Under the pieces are notes generated by a model. The model made no database searches. It was not told the DNA's origin and saw only the letters and a list, made by a program, of their open reading frames with translations. Shown one piece after another: positions 7,433 to 16,037 of a stretch of 64,000 nt of DNA (positions are counted from its first letter, which is position 1; each line of letters begins with the position of its first letter). This DNA comes from Bythopirellula polymerisocia (lineage in GTDB: Bacteria; Planctomycetota; Planctomycetia; Pirellulales; Lacipirellulaceae), in assembly GCF_007860015.1 (NCBI RefSeq), contig NZ_SJPS01000004.1, positions 379,567 to 443,566 on the forward strand, written 5' to 3'. The translations under genes and the position numbers were made by a program.

Positions 7433-9202
7433 ATGTTTCGAAATCTGGGCCAGCGTATCGCTGGGCTTGGTGCGGCCATGGTTTGGCCGGTGGAGAAGTT
7501 TTTCGGGTGGCTGTTTGGCAGCGTGCTCAACTTCACCGACTATTTCGAGCGGATCGAAGGGCTGTTCTTCGCAGTTGGGCGAGGTCTCTTGTGGCCATTT
7601 CGGATGGTGGGCCGACTGATGCCGTCGTCCGTCGCGCGGCTGCTGAGCCTGCCGTTCGTGCTTATCGGGCGGTTGTTTGCTGGGGTCGGAAACCAGATTC
7701 TCCGCGTGGTCGAGTACTTCAATCTCGACGGGGTGGTTCTCTGGTTGGTGTGGCTCACGCAGCCGATTTGGAGGCCTTTCGCAGCACTGGGTGGATTCCT
7801 GCACGCCTGGTTTGTGACCCGCAATTGGCGACATTTGGTGTGGGGGCTGCCGGCGTTGGTAATGCTCTTGCCGTTCGCCATTGTCTTGGGAGCAGCGGCC
7901 TGGAACGGTCAAGGAAAAGTTGTCGGACGCTATCAGACCGCCGTCCGAGAGGCGCTCGAGGCGAAGGACTATGAGCGGGCTCAGCTCTACGAGCGCAAGC
8001 TGGCGCAACTGGGAGTCGATACCCAGCTGACGGCTTATCGGACGGCGCTGGCGCTGGCCGAGGAGGACAAGCTCGAGGAAGCCTACGAGCGAATGTTGGT
8101 CCTGGCACCCACGGATCATCCGGGCTATCCGGCCGCCCATTTCTGGATTATTCAGCGGCTATTCAATGGCGATCTGGTGGAGTCGCGGGAGGAAGCCCGC
8201 GCGCTGGTCAAAACACACCTCGATCATCTTGAGTCTTTGGGCATCCAAGGGGCGAGTGTGCAGCTCATGCGAGCCATGTGGTTGGCGCAGGGGGGGCAGT
8301 TGGCCGAAGCGGTGGAAGAATTGGAGCCGTTGGTGCACGTCATGCCGGCGGCGGCCTTTGAACGGATGCGGATGAACCTGCAACTCAAGCAGACTTCAGC
8401 AGCACGTCAGGATGCCCGCTCGTTGATCACCCAGATGAATAGTTTAGTCCAACGAGGTTCTTCCCTGGAGGCCACGGAATTGCAGTGGTGGTTTACCGCC
8501 GAAGAAATCCTGGGAAACTGGGATCAAATGGGGACGATTCTTGCCCAATGGCGGAAGCTGGAGCCTGAGAACGAGCAGATTCGCCAGGCCTCGGCAGGGG
8601 TCGCTCGGCAACAGGCCGACAAAATCTTGCGATCCCCGCTGCCCGACATGGACAAGGTGGCGGAGCTGTTGCTGGATGCTGAAGAGCTGGACCCGAATCC
8701 TGAAGCGATGCAGCAACTGGCGGCGGGTCTGTTTCGTGCCGAAAGTCAGAATCCGGATGTTGCGAAGCTACTGACGACACTCGGAGAATCTCCGCGTGTG
8801 CCGGCGGAGCTCTTGGTCTTATTGGGAACCGAGGCGGCGATCCGAGAACGCTATAGCGAAGCCCAGAAGTTTCTTGCGGCGGCTCTGGAGAAAGATGACT
8901 CCAACCCGATCGCTTGGAACAACTATGGCCTGGTGCTGGCCGATGGGGACGATCCCGATCTGGAAAAAGCGCTCAAGGCGGTGAATCGTTCGTTGGAGAT
9001 GTCTCCCCAGGAGTACCGGTTCCGTGAAACGCGCGGGCAGATACTGCTGAAACTGGGACAATGGGAAGCCGCGATCGACGACTTGGAATTTGCGCTCAAT
9101 GGGATGCCCGACCTGGCGGTGATTCATCAATCGCTGGCCACGGCTTATGATGCATTAGGTAACTCGGAGCTTGCCGAGTTGCATCGAGAGGCGGGGCGAT
9201 GA
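7433..9202 (+). CDS. Membrane-anchored TPR-repeat protein, 589 aa
   Basis: I chose ATG 7433 (MFRNLGQRIAGLG) over a TTG at 7406 in the same frame. The first 130 residues are hydrophobic and aromatic with helical segments. A clear membrane span follows at about residues 133-158 (LPALVMLLPFAIVLGAAAW). The remainder is alpha-helical repeat sequence with TPR hallmarks, for example WNNYGLVLADGDDPDLEKAL near residue 500 and an ALAEEDKLEEAYERML unit near 210. TPR proteins of this kind are regular members of planctomycete EPS/exosortase loci and scaffold secretion or polymerisation complexes; the partner is unknown here. It closes the EPS run. There is no Shine-Dalgarno; the upstream spacer is all repeat words. 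Confidence 0.7.
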   Translation: MFRNLGQRIAGLGAAMVWPVEKFFGWLFGSVLNFTDYFERIEGLFFAVGRGLLWPFRMVGRLMPSSVARLLSLPFVLIGRLFAGVGNQILRVVEYFNLDGVVLWLVWLTQPIWRPFAALGGFLHAWFVTRNWRHLVWGLPALVMLLPFAIVLGAAAWNGQGKVVGRYQTAVREALEAKDYERAQLYERKLAQLGVDTQLTAYRTALALAEEDKLEEAYERMLVLAPTDHPGYPAAHFWIIQRLFNGDLVESREEARALVKTHLDHLESLGIQGASVQLMRAMWLAQGGQLAEAVEELEPLVHVMPAAAFERMRMNLQLKQTSAARQDARSLITQMNSLVQRGSSLEATELQWWFTAEEILGNWDQMGTILAQWRKLEPENEQIRQASAGVARQQADKILRSPLPDMDKVAELLLDAEELDPNPEAMQQLAAGLFRAESQNPDVAKLLTTLGESPRVPAELLVLLGTEAAIRERYSEAQKFLAAALEKDDSNPIAWNNYGLVLADGDDPDLEKALKAVNRSLEMSPQEYRFRETRGQILLKLGQWEAAIDDLEFALNGMPDLAVIHQSLATAYDALGNSELAELHREAGR

Positions 9203-9581
9203 GGAGTCGGGCTGGAATTCGGGGGCTGGAGACTGGGGAGGGAGAAATGGAACGCGGATGAACGCTGATTGGACGGACTTACACGGATTTCAACAGGAGT
9301 GGACTGAGAGAACGGAGAGGGATGAGAGGAACGGCGCTAGCCGCCGGTGAGTTCTGTTTGCATCACATGTCGGCCACATATCTTCTGTTGGTGCTCAGTT
9401 GCGGCGAGGCTATAATTGAGTAGGCGTAAGTCAGAGAAAGAGACTGGAAGCTGGGGAAGAAATCAATTCCCAATGACCAATCACTCGACGCTTCCACACA
9501 GATTCCCCGGGGGTCCTCGAAATAACCTATTTCTCTAACCTCTCGTCACGACTCACTACTCACTAACCACCCAATTTCCCC
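9203..9581. other. Spacer with repeat words and a promoter
   Basis: Holds the right arm of the TPR-bracketing repeat (9237-9290, GAACGCGGATGAACGCTGAT), a CAACAGGAGTGGACTGAGAG word, a good promoter at 9388-9416, and CTAACCTCTCGTCACGACTC-type words up to the next ATG. No gene seen. Confidence 0.7.
9388..9416 (+). promoter_or_regulatory. Sigma-70-type promoter upstream of the DUF433/DUF5615 pair
   Basis: TTGGTG, a 17-bp spacer, then a perfect TATAAT at 9411-9416. It lies about 165 bp before the DUF433 start, with repeat words in between. Confidence 0.55.
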
Positions 9582-9911
9582 ATGCCTCTTCCTATCCAAG
9601 CTGATCTGCCGCCGCTGTGTGAATCGCAGGATGGCGTGGTCCGGATTGCCGGGACCAGAATCCCGCTGGAGCGTGTGGTGCGGGCCTTTTGTGCCGGTGC
9701 AACTCCCGAGCAGATTGCCCAAGACTTCGACGTCCTTTCGCTCGAAGTCGTCTACGCGGTGATCAACTACTATTTGCACCACCGCCAGGAGGTAGACGCT
9801 TACCTCGCAACCGCCGACGAGGAAGCAGCCGAGCGAAAGGCCATCTCCCAAGAGCGGTTCGATCCCACCGGAGTCCGCGCGAGACTGCTCGCCAAGCGGG
9901 ACGGCGCCTGA
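9582..9911 (+). CDS. DUF433 domain protein, probable antitoxin, 109 aa
   Basis: Contains a DUF433 helix-turn-helix-like domain: VVRIAGTRIPLERVVRAF near residues 20-37 and GATPEQIAQDFDVLSLEVVY near 40-60, followed by a helical tail with many glutamates. DUF433 proteins usually precede a PIN-like DUF5615 gene and are regarded as antitoxins of VapBC-like systems. Here the next gene starts one base after this stop, which fits co-translation and that role. The ATG follows AATTTCCCC with no Shine-Dalgarno. Antitoxin activity is inferred from the family and neighbour only. Confidence 0.82.
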   Translation: MPLPIQADLPPLCESQDGVVRIAGTRIPLERVVRAFCAGATPEQIAQDFDVLSLEVVYAVINYYLHHRQEVDAYLATADEEAAERKAISQERFDPTGVRARLLAKRDGA

Positions 9912-9912
9912 G

Positions 9913-10272
9913 ATGCTGCGTTTTCTGACGGATGAGGATTTCAACGGGCGCATCGTGCGGGGATTGTTTCGCCGCAAGCAGGAGGTGGATCTCGTTCGAG
10001 TGCAGGACGTTGGATTGCAAGGTGCCAGTGACGAACTACTGCTTGAATGGGCTGAAGATCACGCTCGAATTTTAGTGACTCACGATGCACGTACCATGCC
10101 TGGCCATGCCCTGGATCGCTTGGCGAGCGGGTCGGTCTGTCCTGGTATGTTTGTTGTCGACGACTTGGCACCCATTGGAGTATGTATCGAAGATCTCTTG
10201 CTCGTCGAAGAGTGCAGCGACCCCAGCGAATGGCTAAACCGAATCGTTTATCTACCATTCGTCAGGGGATAA
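9913..10272 (+). CDS. DUF5615 PIN-like protein, probable toxin nuclease, 119 aa
   Basis: Begins MLRFLTDEDFNGRIVRGL, with the conserved acidic pair (D7, E8, D9) of DUF5615/Mut7-C-like PIN folds. It continues with VRVQDVGLQGASDELLLEWA and ILVTHDARTMPGHA, in which the aspartate of THDA is the expected second metal ligand. Such proteins are predicted RNases paired with DUF433 antitoxins. Start ATG 9913 is one base after the upstream stop. The catalytic function is inferred. Confidence 0.82.
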   Translation: MLRFLTDEDFNGRIVRGLFRRKQEVDLVRVQDVGLQGASDELLLEWAEDHARILVTHDARTMPGHALDRLASGSVCPGMFVVDDLAPIGVCIEDLLLVEECSDPSEWLNRIVYLPFVRG

Positions 10273-10316
10273 CAAAGTGTAGCATTGAGAAAGAAGCACC
10301 AGACGGAGAAGAGACG

Positions 10317-10470
10317 CAAGGCGCTGGTTACTTGGCGCTAGTCAGAGAAAGAGGCTAGAGGGGGGATTCAGGGTTGAGTGAACTGTGTTTAGGGTAGGAT
10401 TGCCACGAGAAGCACAAAGAGTCACAAGAAAGACGATGGGACTTGGAGCTGGGGGTATGTGTTTTTACCA
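10317..10470. repeat. Spacer repeat words after the TA-like pair
   Basis: Contains GGCGCTGGTTACTTGGCGCT (10320 onward), TGCCACGAGAAGCACAAAGA (about 10401), and a CACGGAGACGGGGAGACGCA word that also occurs near 2180-2195. An upstream-extended reading frame for the next gene would run through these words, so the later ATG is preferred. Confidence 0.65.
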
Positions 10471-10532
10471 CGGAGACGGGGAGACGCAGGGGATCGACGT
10501 GCTCGACCAAAATTTTCGATCGAAGTGATACC

Positions 10533-10730
10533 ATGAATATTGAGAGTGAGTGCGAGCTGAACGTTACACGTGAAAAGTTGGCCAAGCTGCGCGCACGTTT
10601 TGAAGAAGTTCGACGCAACGCTACCGACAAGCCGATCGACAAACTTACCCTCCAATCCTTGAAACGCATGATTAACCAATTAGCCGAGGAAATAGTCGTC
10701 TACGAGTCGCGGATCGGAGCTGGAAGCTAG
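10533..10730 (+). CDS. Small coiled-coil protein of unknown function, 65 aa
   Basis: MNIESECELNVTREKLAKLR opens a charged, leucine-spaced helical protein without membrane segments; a second helix follows (LKRMINQLAEEIVVYESRI). I do not recognise the family. The ATG at 10533 is chosen because the frame upstream (from 10443) is repeat sequence. It sits alone between repeat blocks, soon after the TA-like pair; an accessory or antitoxin-like role is possible but unsupported. Confidence 0.55.
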   Translation: MNIESECELNVTREKLAKLRARFEEVRRNATDKPIDKLTLQSLKRMINQLAEEIVVYESRIGAGS

Positions 10731-10805
10731 TAATTCAGTTGAGTAATGAGAGCCGGATTGTTAGCTACGGATTGTTTCAGCGAGGCATTTGGCGGCAACC
10801 AAAAA

Positions 10806-10939
10806 GGCAAGAAAAGAAATGGAACGCGGATGAACGCTGATTGGACGGATTTACTCGGATGAGAGTGAAAGTTTTGAGTCACGAGTTGCGAGTCGTGATT
10901 AGCTCGTAGCTCGCATCTCGTAACCCACGCCTTCTTCCC
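10806..10939 (-). repeat. Composite repeat R1, copy a (inverted), left flank of TIGR03790 gene
   Basis: About 134-bp composite unit. Reading its reverse complement gives GGGAAGAAGGCGTG, an ACGAGATGCGAGCTACGAG word, CGACTCGCAACTCGTGACTC, then AATCAGCGTTCATCCGCG and a TTCTTTTCTTGCC end. Further full copies lie at 12679-12812, 22109-22243 and 27699-27833. This copy and 12679-12812 form a long inverted repeat around the TIGR03790 gene. Confidence 0.85.
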
Positions 10940-10969
10940 TAACCACTAACCACTAACCAACAACCACTT

Positions 10970-12652
10970 ATGAAAAATATATACGTCCTAATTCTCCTCA
11001 CCATTACTATTGCCAGCCTGCCTTCTCTCGCTCAGGCGAAGTTGCGACCCTCGGAAATTGCCATTATTGCGGTGCGGGGGAGTAAGGAGTCCGAGCGGCT
11101 GGCGGAGTATTATGCCGAGCAGCGGAAGATTCCGGCCGAGAATATCTGCCTGGTCGTGATGCCCAAGGGGGAGACCCTCGATCGCGAAAAGTGGCAGTGG
11201 GCTGTGCGGCCGGAGATTCGCAAGTGGCTTGAGGACAAGGATCCTCAGAGAGAGATTCGCTGTCTGGTGACTACCTGGGACGTGCCGCTCAAGATTGGTC
11301 GCGGCAAGAAAGATAGCCCAGCGCTGTTGGACTACCGGGACTATCTCACGGGCGAACGGTCCAAGCGGGTTGCGCTGCTGAAGGATATCACCAAGGAGTT
11401 CGAAGTGTTGGCACCTGGGGTGGCGTTGGCAAACTCGTCGAATGGCGTAGCAGATGCTTCCTCCGCTAGTAGTGACCCAGCCGACAAGGAAGCAGCCGCC
11501 AAAGCGGAGCAAGCGGAGTTGGAGCAGCGGCTGGAGAAAGCACTGCAGGCGGCCCAGGCGCGGATTCGGCAGCTGAACGATCCCCAGGAGCAGCAGCAGG
11601 CGCTGGCCAAGGTGCAGCAGTATGCCACGATGGTCGGCGGAGTGCAGGTGCTGGCCCAATCGCTCCAGAGCCGGATTCAAGCGGAGGGAGCCAAGCCCCC
11701 CGAACTCAATGCCGAATTGGAGCGACTGCGCGGGATGATGCTGGCCTATCTGCAAATGCGGCAGGAGTTGGAGGCCGGCGCCCCCGGGATCGAGCGGGAT
11801 CACATACTCTTGAATGTTCTCAGCCAGGCAGCGGGATTAATCCAGAGCATCAAATGGCTCGATGAACAGATCTCGATTGCTGACAAGAACGAGACCGCGG
11901 CCAGTTTCGACAGCGAACTCTCGCTGGTGATGTGGCCGGATGACTACCAGTTGCTCCGCTGGCAGCCCAACTATTTACTGCCGAGGTACAACAATTCGCA
12001 GTTGCGCGAAACTTTTCGCACGCTGATGGTTGCGCGACTCGATGCCCCCACACTCAAATTGGCTAAGGGACTTATTGATACTGCCATCCAAGTCGAAGAG
12101 ACGGGGCTCGTGGGCAAGGTCTATCTCGACGCGCGCGGCATTGGCAAGCTGGACCAACCGAATGTCTCGCCGGGGAGCTATGCCGACTTCGACCGCGCGC
12201 TGTTGATCACCGCCGAAGGCCTCAAGGAGCAGACAACGCTGGATGTGGTTCTCGACGAGAAGCCGGAACTCTTTCAAGCGGGGGATTGCCCGGACGCGGC
12301 TCTCTACTGTGGTTGGTACAGCCTGGGGAAATACGTCGACGCCTTTGATTGGGCACCGGGAGCTGTGGCCTACCACCTCGCCAGCGCCGAGGCGACGACC
12401 TTGCGCAACAAGGAGAGCGAAGTCTGGTGCAAACGAATGCTCGAGGACGGCGTGTGCGCCACGATTGGACCCGTATATGAGCCGTATCTCGTGGCGTTTC
12501 CTCGTCCGAACGAATTCTTGGCATTGCTTATCAAGGGGGAGCTCTCACTGGTGGAATGCTACTACCAGACCAAGCCGTTCAATAGCTGGATGATGACGCT
12601 CATCGGCGATCCGCTGTATCGGCCGTTCGCGAAGCGGAACGTGCGAAAGTGA
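10970..12652 (+). CDS. TIGR03790 family secreted protein, 560 aa
   Basis: A signal peptide is clear (MKNIYVLILLTITIASLPSL, cleaved near AQA). The start of the mature part, LRPSEIAIIAVRGSKESERL followed by YYAEQRKIPAENICLV, and the end, TLIGDPLYRPF, are typical of TIGR03790 proteins, which are exported, common in planctomycetes and of unknown function. Between about residues 150 and 310 there is a long alanine/glutamine-rich helical insert (for example ALQAAQARIRQLNDPQEQQQ) predicted by eye to be coiled coil; the family core resumes with ELSLVMWPDDYQLLRWQPN near 320. The late segment GWYSLGKYVDAFDWAPGAV is characteristic. The ATG follows CCACTAACCAACAACCACTT with no Shine-Dalgarno. R1 copies bracket the gene in inverted orientation. 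Confidence 0.85.
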   Translation: MKNIYVLILLTITIASLPSLAQAKLRPSEIAIIAVRGSKESERLAEYYAEQRKIPAENICLVVMPKGETLDREKWQWAVRPEIRKWLEDKDPQREIRCLVTTWDVPLKIGRGKKDSPALLDYRDYLTGERSKRVALLKDITKEFEVLAPGVALANSSNGVADASSASSDPADKEAAAKAEQAELEQRLEKALQAAQARIRQLNDPQEQQQALAKVQQYATMVGGVQVLAQSLQSRIQAEGAKPPELNAELERLRGMMLAYLQMRQELEAGAPGIERDHILLNVLSQAAGLIQSIKWLDEQISIADKNETAASFDSELSLVMWPDDYQLLRWQPNYLLPRYNNSQLRETFRTLMVARLDAPTLKLAKGLIDTAIQVEETGLVGKVYLDARGIGKLDQPNVSPGSYADFDRALLITAEGLKEQTTLDVVLDEKPELFQAGDCPDAALYCGWYSLGKYVDAFDWAPGAVAYHLASAEATTLRNKESEVWCKRMLEDGVCATIGPVYEPYLVAFPRPNEFLALLIKGELSLVECYYQTKPFNSWMMTLIGDPLYRPFAKRNVRK

Positions 12653-13448
12653 GAATAGAGGCTGGAGGTTAGAGGTTAGGGAAGAAGGCGTCAGTGACGA
12701 GATACGAGCTACGAGTTAATCACGACCCGCAACTCATGACTCGAAACTTTCTCTCTGATCAGCGCAAATCCGCCCAATCAGCGTTCATCTGAGTCTAATT
12801 TCTTTTCTGCCCTTCTTCGTGACTCTTCGTGCTTCTCGTGGCAAACTTCATTCCCCTCCGTTCTCTCGTTTCCCTCCTGTTCAAATCCGTAATACTGAAG
12901 AATTCAGATTCAAGGAAATTAGCCGGGGACAAACGGGGATCATCGGAAGTCCTTCCCTACTTAATAAATCCGTAACAATCCGCCCAATCAGCGCGCATCC
13001 GCGTTCAATTTCTAAAGGACTGAAAACTCGAATCTGATAAATTGCGCATTTCTAAGAACCCTTCACTAATCTACGCACATTCTTCACAAATGCGTTTATC
13101 CCAGTTGATTTCTTGCTATTGCTGCAAGATTCATCTCTCGGGACGACTCGCTGGGAATCCGCAAAATACGCATTCTATCGGGGCAAAAGGCCCAGACGCT
13201 ATCAGATTAGTTGACATAATGCCCTTCTGTAGTCAAAGTATGACTAGTACTTAAATGGGAAAGGTTTTGGCAGATCGCCTAGACTAAACGTGTTAGACAG
13301 AGGTGAGTCACTGAATTAGGCGTTGGTTTTTTCATACTGTCTGGCATGCTGAGAGTCTTCGCATTTCCGCTTCTGAGTAACCGCTGAGAATTATTTCCAA
13401 CTTAGATTTGTCACTTCAGTCGGCGGCCCTTCCAGGATTCAGGACACC
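12653..13448. other. Long non-coding spacer before the wecA-like gene
   Basis: To about 13020 the spacer is repeat words: R1, then a CTTCGTGCTTCTCGTGGCAA word, a CCTCCGTTCTCTCGTTTCCC word, then AATCCGCCCAATCAGCGCGC. From 13020 to 13448 the sequence is unique; short open frames there have no coding character. A TTGACA at 13211 lacks a well-spaced -10. A long regulated leader for the next gene is possible but not shown. Confidence 0.6.
12679..12812 (+). repeat. Composite repeat R1, copy b, right flank of TIGR03790 gene
   Basis: Same unit as 10806-10939 in the opposite orientation, preceded by GGCTGGAGGTTAGAGGTTAG directly after the stop. Confidence 0.85.
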
Positions 13449-14978
13449 ATGTTTTATTTGCTAGCGCTGGGATGCCTCGCGACTGCGCTAAGTTATGTGG
13501 CCGCCCATTGTATTATTAGACTCGCTCCTCGGTGGGACTTGATGGATCGCCCTGACGGGCATCACAAGTGTCACGACCGAGAAGTTGCCTTGGGGGGAGG
13601 TCTCGCCGTCTTTCTGGCGGCCTCGGTAACACTCTGTGTGGGGGTCTTTTCTTCGGAGTATCTTCGATCCCTATTTGCCAGGGATACTTGGCTTCTGGAA
13701 GGCTTGTTGATTGCGTGCGGCTGGATTGTTGCTTTGGGTCTCTACGACGATCGCTTCGGCATGAGGGGGCGCTACAAAGTGCTCGGCCAGGTTGTGGCCG
13801 TGATGATCGTGATCGCGGCTGGCCTCGAGATTCGTGGATTTTCTCTCTTTGGCTATAACGTACAACTGGGGTTGCTCTCGATCCCGTTCACCATGTTCTG
13901 GCTACTGGGAGCGATCAACGCCCTCAACCTGCTGGATGGCTTGGATGGCCTGGCTACGACGATCGGGATAATTCTCTGTGCCACGATTACCGCAATGGCG
14001 ACGATGTTTGGCCGGCCGGAAGTGGCGATGGTGGGGGCAGTGTTTATTGGTAGCTTAGTGGGCTTTTTACGCTGGAACTATCCTCCCGCGCGGATGTTGC
14101 TGGGAGATGCAGGGAGCATGTTGATCGGATTGGTTGTCGGTTCTTTGGCGATTTGCGGCTCTTTGAAGGGGCCGGCAACGGTAGCCATGGCTGCCCCCCT
14201 AGCGATTTGGGCGATTCCGATTTTTGATTCTGCTGCGGCCATTCTGCGCCGCAAGCTTTCCGGCCGCAGTGTCTTCGCAACCGATCGGGGCCATCTGCAT
14301 CATCTGCTCATGAGTATGTTTGGGAGTAATCCCAGAGTCTTGGCCGTTGTGGCAATCAGCTGTGCCGTAACCTGTGTGGGCGCCCTGATTAGCGTATTCA
14401 TGGGAAATGATCTGCTGGCTTTGCTTTCGGTACTCTCCGTACTCTGCACCCTGGTCGTTACCAAAGCTTTCGGCCATATCGAATTCGTGATGTTGATCAC
14501 GAGGATCAAATCCCTCGTGTTGTCGAAGTCGCCAGGCAAAGCGGAACATGAATATTCGTTCCAAATGCAAGGAGATCGTGAGTGGCAGTTCTTGTGGGAA
14601 TCGGTGATTGAGATTGCGAAAAAGACGTCTCTCGTGAGGGTCGTTCTGGATGTGAACCTTGTTGCCGATCAAGAAGGGTTTCACGCTTCCTGGAGCAGGC
14701 CGAGCAAGACTGAACTCCCAGAGCGCTGGAATACAGAGATCCCCTTGTTTTCGGGAACTCATGTGATCGGCCGCTTACGCTTGGTCGGAGTCCGAGCTCT
14801 GGGCGTTACTTCCTGCGAGACGATTGCCGAGCTCATGGAACTCCTGGAGCCAGTCGAACTGGAAATTGTGGATACGGCCGACCACCTCGTACCTGAGGAG
14901 GTTGAGTTGACTGCCAAGCTCGACCAGCTTCCGTCCACTTCTATGGACCCCGCGCTCGAGTCCATGTCGAGCACTTAA
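13449..14978 (+). CDS. WecA/TagO-type undecaprenyl-phosphate phosphoglycosyl transferase, 509 aa
   Basis: A polytopic membrane enzyme of the MraY/WecA (GT4 PNPT) family that transfers a HexNAc-1-phosphate to undecaprenyl phosphate to begin surface glycan synthesis. Visible signatures are LMDRPDGHHKCH near residue 30, GLYDDRFGMRGRYK near 98, NALNLLDGLDGLA near 157 (metal/substrate aspartates), LGDAGSM near 218 and DRGHLHHLL near 280 (family HIHH-like motif). About ten membrane spans cover residues 1-345. The last 150 residues form a soluble, acidic extension beyond the normal 330-360-aa core, which is common in planctomycete homologues. It is 4 kb from the EPS cluster and probably starts that polymer. 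Confidence 0.88.
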   Translation: MFYLLALGCLATALSYVAAHCIIRLAPRWDLMDRPDGHHKCHDREVALGGGLAVFLAASVTLCVGVFSSEYLRSLFARDTWLLEGLLIACGWIVALGLYDDRFGMRGRYKVLGQVVAVMIVIAAGLEIRGFSLFGYNVQLGLLSIPFTMFWLLGAINALNLLDGLDGLATTIGIILCATITAMATMFGRPEVAMVGAVFIGSLVGFLRWNYPPARMLLGDAGSMLIGLVVGSLAICGSLKGPATVAMAAPLAIWAIPIFDSAAAILRRKLSGRSVFATDRGHLHHLLMSMFGSNPRVLAVVAISCAVTCVGALISVFMGNDLLALLSVLSVLCTLVVTKAFGHIEFVMLITRIKSLVLSKSPGKAEHEYSFQMQGDREWQFLWESVIEIAKKTSLVRVVLDVNLVADQEGFHASWSRPSKTELPERWNTEIPLFSGTHVIGRLRLVGVRALGVTSCETIAELMELLEPVELEIVDTADHLVPEEVELTAKLDQLPSTSMDPALESMSST

Positions 14979-15233
14979 CGCGGTCGCTCTACCACGCTGC
15001 CCTCTCGGCGTTATTGACCGGCGCTAGTCAATTGCAGGCAGCAATCTTCCCGGGGGCCGGAACGAGTCACATATCTTTTCCGGCAGGGGAAATTAGACGC
15101 GGAGAAACGCGGATTGAGCGGATAAAGCGCGGATCATTGAAAGTCCCGCTCTTCATGAAAAAACCGCGTAACTCCGCCTGATCAGCGAGCATCCGCGTTC
15201 CATTTCTTCGTTAAACGAAAACCCACCCGGCGG
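14979..15233. repeat. Repeat spacer between wecA-like gene and PEP-CTERM gene
   Basis: GACGCGGAGAAACGCGGATT at 15100-15119 (plus) and CTGATCAGCGAGCATCCGCG at 15179-15198 (minus) form an imperfect hairpin between two convergent genes. Confidence 0.65.
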
Positions 15234-16037
15234 CTAACGGTGCGCCGCTCTCTTTTTCCACCAACTGGCAGCCCCGCAGGCGGCACCGACCAGGGCCAGG
15301 CTCAGGTAAGCCGCTGGCTCGGGAATGGCGTAGATGACGGGATTCGGAGTGCTATCCCGAAGGGTGACGGTGATCGTGGCAGCTGTAGGACTACTGATGT
15401 TGGTCGCTGAAATCGGCAGGACGGGGATCATGCGATAGTCGAACGCGTCGCCGCTCGTTGATGTGGGTTTGACAACGCGAAAGATCTTTTCACCTTGTTG
15501 GTTAAGGTAAGCATCTCCTCCCCAACCTGGGAAGAAGATGGTAGTGAAGGTGAATTGCAACTCTTGGGTCCTGTCGACCTCTTCATTCACTAAATCGAAA
15601 GCGTACCAGGGCATATCTTGCATCGAGACGGGACTCACGAAAGCAAAATCATTCGCAAGGTTTGCTGGAGCGTCGTTGCCGAAGTCGACCACCCCATTGA
15701 GACCAAAGTTATCTGGCACATCGAAGGGTAAACCATTCGCGCCAATGGCGTCCCAGACCATGGGTGTCGTGGGCAATTGGGCGGGGGTCCAAAATTCGGT
15801 TCCATGCAGAGGTTGTTCTCTCCAGGTGTCGATGCGGAGCTTGTTGGTAACCGTGTCGACAACTCCGGTCCAGAGAGGACCTCCGCTACCTGGAAAGCTC
15901 TGGCTAGCCCGATCATTAAACTCGAGCCACACCAAGTCGGCGTGCAGAACGTCCCCCAGCGGAGCCAGGGCTCCCAGCATGACGCACGACGATAGCAGGA
16001 ATTTCCACACGAGAAGGACGCCCCGATCTCTAATCAA
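15234..16037 (-). CDS. PEP-CTERM sorting domain protein, 267 aa
   Basis: A secreted protein with an N-terminal hydrophobic signal (FLLSSCVMLGALAPLG region) and a C-terminal tripartite PEP-CTERM tail: IPEPAAYL, a hydrophobic span, then WWKKRAAHR. The tail would direct processing by an exosortase at the inner membrane. The middle is unrecognised. The first codon of the longest frame is TTG at 16037, and a GTG at 16010 before the signal peptide is an alternative; the start is uncertain. It converges on the wecA-like gene. Confidence 0.75.
   Translation of the reverse strand: MIRDRGVLLVWKFLLSSCVMLGALAPLGDVLHADLVWLEFNDRASQSFPGSGGPLWTGVVDTVTNKLRIDTWREQPLHGTEFWTPAQLPTTPMVWDAIGANGLPFDVPDNFGLNGVVDFGNDAPANLANDFAFVSPVSMQDMPWYAFDLVNEEVDRTQELQFTFTTIFFPGWGGDAYLNQQGEKIFRVVKPTSTSGDAFDYRMIPVLPISATNISSPTAATITVTLRDSTPNPVIYAIPEPAAYLSLALVGAACGAASWWKKRAAHR

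Noticed and set aside
13211..13240. TTGACA as a promoter of the wecA-like gene
   Set aside because: The nearest -10-like TATGAC is 22 bp away, too far for a normal sigma-70 promoter.
12819..13254. Two short plus-strand frames in the long spacer before the wecA-like gene
   Set aside because: The first is made of repeat words, the second has no protein-like composition and no start signal.
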